From Polaromonas sp. (GTDB taxonomy: Bacteria; Pseudomonadota; Gammaproteobacteria; Burkholderiales; Burkholderiaceae_C), in NCBI RefSeq assembly GCF_012927415.1, contig NZ_JABBPF010000172.1, positions 1 to 33,400 of the forward strand: a stretch of 33,400 bases of DNA, read 5' to 3'. A program made the translations under genes and the position numbers. A model generated the notes under the pieces. It was not told where the DNA came from. It was given only the letters and a program-made list of their open reading frames with translations, and ran no database searches. Numbering within the stretch: position 1 is the stretch's first letter; every line of letters starts with the position of its first letter. Below, in pieces: positions 32,694-33,400 of the stretch.

Positions 32694-33400
32694 ATGAGCA
32701 AACAAACCCGTCCCTTCCAGGCCGAAGTCGCCCAGCTCCTCAAGCTGGTTACCCATTCGCTCTATTCCAACCCCGAAATCTTCCTGCGTGAGCTGATCTC
32801 GAACGCCTCCGACGCCTGCGACAAGCTGCGCTTCGAGGCGCTGAATGACGCCGGGCTGTATGAAAACGATGCCGAACTCGGGGTGCGCGTCAGCTTCGAC
32901 CCGGCTGCCAAGACCCTGACCATCACCGACAACGGCATCGGCATGTCGCAGCAAGAAGCCATTGATCACCTGGGCACGATTGCCAAGAGCGGTACCCGCG
33001 ACTTCATGGCCAAGCTCTCGGGCGACCAGAAAAACGATGCGCAGCTGATCGGCCAGTTTGGCGTCGGCTTTTACTCCGGCTTCATCGTGGCCGACAAGAT
33101 CACCGTGGAAAGCCGCCGCGCCGGCCTGGCAGCCGCCCATGGCGTGCGCTGGGTCAGCGACGGCACGGGCGAGTTCGACGTCAGCGAGATCGAGCGTGCC
33201 GAACGCGGCACCAGCGTCACACTGCACCTCAAGGACGATGCCAGCGACTACCTCAACGCCTGGAAGCTCAAGAGCATCATCAACAAGTATTCCGACCACA
33301 TCTCGCTGCCCATCCTGATGCCCAAAGAAGAGTGGAAGGACGGCGAAAACGACCAGCCCGGCGAGATGGTGAAAACCGGCGAATGGGAGACCGTCAACCA
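32694..33400 (+). CDS. htpG: HtpG, Hsp90-family molecular chaperone (3' end outside the window)
   Basis: The first 235 residues of a protein expected to be about 630-660 long; it runs off the window end. It opens [50 protein letters not shown], with the GHKL ATPase motifs: Glu33 and Asn37 in [10 protein letters not shown], Asp79 in TITDNGIGM, the lid [16 protein letters not shown], and [16 protein letters not shown] (about 120-135). It is an ATP-dependent cytosolic chaperone. The sigma-32-like promoter at 32611-32639 fits heat induction. No clear Shine-Dalgarno precedes ATG 32694. Confidence 0.97.
   Translation, partial: MSKQTRPFQAEVAQLLKLVTHSLYSNPEIFLRELISNASDACDKLRFEALNDAGLYENDAELGVRVSFDPAAKTLTITDNGIGMSQQEAIDHLGTIAKSGTRDFMAKLSGDQKNDAQLIGQFGVGFYSGFIVADKITVESRRAGLAAAHGVRWVSDGTGEFDVSEIERAERGTSVTLHLKDDASDYLNAWKLKSIINKYSDHISLPILMPKEEWKDGENDQPGEMVKTGEWETVN

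Noticed and set aside
1-33400. CRISPR arrays, tRNA/rRNA genes, phage or defence genes
   Set aside because: No regularly spaced repeats, no cloverleaf or rRNA sequence noticed, and every long gene belongs to metabolism, transport, pilus, regulation or chaperone families.

Overview
The window looks like a chromosomal segment of a beta-proteobacterium of the order Burkholderiales, most likely a Comamonadaceae member close to Polaromonas. This rests on the mix of genes (orphan Bug-type solute-binding proteins, DUF1840, Liv-type ABC transporters paired with CoA ligases), the moderate-to-high GC coding style and the dispersed GC-rich intergenic repeats. The genus is inferred from memory, not from a search. 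No rRNA, tRNA, CRISPR array, transposase or phage gene was seen.

Layout. (1) 35-3476: a 2OG-Fe(II) dioxygenase-family protein, a DUF1840 protein and two orphan tripartite-tricarboxylate (Bug) binding proteins. (2) 3561-13791, all leftward: an uptake-and-activation locus with a PaaK-like CoA ligase, a LivF-type ATPase, a periplasmic binding protein, LivM- and LivH-type permeases, a LivG-type ATPase, a FadD/FAA1-like acyl-CoA ligase and a second binding protein. A divergent Crp/Fnr-family regulator gene follows at 13919-14626. (3) 14817-24858, rightward: a complete high-affinity K+ uptake locus made of a 34-aa membrane peptide, kdpF, kdpA, kdpB, kdpC, an unknown 115-aa gene, a TorF-like outer-membrane protein, kdpD and kdpE. 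(4) 24942-27245: an RluF-type pseudouridine synthase and an alpha/beta hydrolase. (5) 27729-32361: a compact four-gene Csu-type chaperone-usher pilus operon (pilin, chaperone, usher, two-domain tip protein). (6) 32694 to the window end: the start of htpG behind a sigma-32-like promoter.

Most notable regulatory reading. The two leftward promoters of the uptake locus (in front of the second binding protein and in front of the FadD-like ligase) share a TGTC-N8-GACA palindrome. In both, its centre lies the same distance from a plausible -10 box, which fits activation by the neighbouring Crp/Fnr protein at about -41.5. Separately, the kdp promoter region and the region upstream of the 115-aa gene/porin pair share a two-part T-rich pattern (TTTACG[C/G]TTTTTT, then CCGTTTTT exactly 38 bases later). 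This suggests KdpE control of both and makes the unknown gene and the porin likely members of the K+ starvation response.

Repeats. Three copies of a GC-rich element lie around and inside the LivH/LivG region, and one of them appears to be translated as part of an N-terminal extension of LivG. Four short AGCTAT...ATAGC palindromes are scattered through the window, two of them inside coding sequence at or near the signal peptides of binding proteins.
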